Source: Paulinella micropora (Eukaryota; Cercozoa; Imbricatea; Euglyphida). Taken from it: a stretch of DNA of 34,184 bases. Location of the stretch: positions 751,803-785,986 of the forward strand of contig BJOX01000188.1 of NCBI GenBank assembly GCA_009731375.1. The letters are read 5' to 3'. The notes below the pieces were generated by a model. It did no database searches. It had not been told where the DNA came from and worked only from the letters and a program-made list of their open reading frames with translations. The translations under genes were made by a program, and so were the position numbers. Position 1 is the stretch's first letter. Each line of letters starts with the position of its first letter. This document shows, piece by piece, positions 33,605-34,184 of the stretch.

Positions 33605-33944
33605 CCGTGCAGATCTTGGGACACAGCTCGCAGCAGTTGGTAGCGAGGGCGGCCTTCACGAGCTCCCAGATAACATCAACCACTGGCGGGATGAGCTTGT
33701 CCACGTTATCGTCAGGACACAAGTCCACGAGCACGGCAACGAGGATCTGCTTCTTCTCCTCGCCGGTGTGGTTAGTGTAGAGAGCAAGGTACTTGACCCC
33801 GTGAACAATTAACGCTGGCACTGACTGCCAGCTGAAATCGCTGTATGTGCGCTTGAGCTCGAGTGCAAGCTCGTGCGAGGTTACGGTGATGGACTCTGGC
33901 GACGAGGGCATCAGCCGTTGTTCGGTCTTACGTCTTTGCAACAT
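33597..33944 (-). CDS. Second copy of the small conserved-type protein
   Basis: Identical in protein sequence to 32724-33071. It is whole but lies in the duplicated segment, so it probably represents the same locus. Confidence 0.4.
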   Translation of the reverse strand: MLQRRKTEQRLMPSSPESITVTSHELALELKRTYSDFSWQSVPALIVHGVKYLALYTNHTGEEKKQILVAVLVDLCPDDNVDKLIPPVVDVIWELVKAALATNCCELCPKICTVM

Positions 33945-34059
33945 GTTCTTTGTTTTTGTTTTGCGCTATAAGAAAAAAAATATATCCTCTTTCCCCTTTG
34001 CTATTAAAAGGAGAGTGAATGGCCTTGTTGAAACTAGACAACCGGCAGTTGAACGAACT

Positions 34060-34184
34060 ATGGACACCGAAGAAAAACTGCTCGTGCCGGAAGCATCGCG
34101 GTTTTGTCTCTTTCCCATCAGGCGTCCGGACCTGTATTCATTCTATGAAGCTTCCCTGCGCTCGTTCTGGACGGCAGACGAGCT
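34060..34184 (+). CDS. Ribonucleotide reductase small subunit, second copy, cut by the window end
   Basis: Same start as 33187-33308, three bases longer (it ends ...GACGAGCT), showing that the sequence beyond the gap continues the reductase frame. The 3' part is outside the window. Confidence 0.7.
   Translation, partial: MDTEEKLLVPEASRFCLFPIRRPDLYSFYEASLRSFWTADE

Larger units (their letters stand above)
33319..34181 (+). repeat. Copy of 32446-33308 (assembly duplication)
   Basis: 863 bases repeat 32446-33308 at offset 873, with one difference seen (A at 33354, G at 32481). The copy starts mid-gene after an N run and ends where the first copy stops, plus three more bases of the reductase gene. 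It is most likely a scaffold overlap, though a terminal repeat cannot be excluded. Confidence 0.85.

Noticed and set aside
1-34184. Hairpin telomere or large palindrome expected as protelomerase target
   Set aside because: I found no long inverted repeat at either end or inside, only short AT palindromes. The ends are probably outside the window.
1-34184. tRNA genes, rRNA genes, CRISPR arrays, insertion sequences
   Set aside because: No cloverleaf, ribosomal, spaced-repeat or transposase signals were seen by eye on either strand.

Overview
The window looks like most of the genome of a small, GC-rich double-stranded DNA virus of a eukaryote, related to the nucleocytoplasmic large DNA viruses (phylum Nucleocytoviricota) but compact. 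It encodes an interrupted double-jelly-roll major capsid protein (MCP), an A32-type packaging ATPase, poxvirus-type late transcription factors VLTF2 and VLTF3, a RuvC-type Holliday junction resolvase, a sliding clamp (PCNA), a candidate single-stranded DNA-binding protein and both subunits of class I ribonucleotide reductase. Dense coding on both strands, AT-rich intergenic strips with AATAAA-type signals, basic nuclear-localisation-like stretches and one probable spliceosomal intron point to a eukaryotic host and nuclear transcription. The gene set and size recall the 35-45 kb relatives of giant viruses (mriyavirus-like: Yaravirus and the Pleurochrysis endemic viruses). That placement is inference. 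The host is not visible in the sequence.

Layout. 1-5.9 kb: two unknown genes, an iteron-like repeat array, and a large protein joining a family-A DNA-polymerase-like domain to a herpesvirus-OBP-type superfamily 2 helicase. 6-15.7 kb: replication and transcription block (ribonucleotide reductase large subunit, SSB candidate, PCNA, VLTF2, VLTF3, a protelomerase-like tyrosine recombinase, and a small DNA-binding-like protein). 15.7-22.5 kb: F-box protein, packaging ATPase and a coiled-coil protein of about 1,580 residues. 22.5-32.7 kb: virion and membrane block with many small proteins, the MCP, a YABBY/HMG-like gene with an intron, RuvC, a phage-like structural protein, a minor virion protein and a two-TM SLATT-like protein. 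32.7 kb to the end: a small conserved protein and the beginning of the ribonucleotide reductase small subunit, cut by the window end.

How the parts may work together. The polymerase/helicase, PCNA and SSB would copy the genome. The protelomerase-like enzyme suggests linear DNA with covalently closed hairpin ends, resolved from replication intermediates, while RuvC handles other junctions. VLTF2 and VLTF3 are present without any RNA polymerase subunit, so host polymerase is probably redirected to viral late promoters. Two promoter classes can be seen: a palindromic ATTTAAAT element beside replication and transcription genes, and a TTCT[GC]TGG-like plus TATA-like element beside structural genes.

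Quality. The sequence is a draft. There are N gaps at 4249, 8429, 11434, 26352, 27322 and 33309. Several flank near-exact copies of other parts of the window (11111-11433, 28173-29132 and 32446-33308 are repeated), which look like scaffolding artefacts. At least six genes carry single apparent frameshifts. The MCP is interrupted by one of the misplaced copies and lacks its middle.
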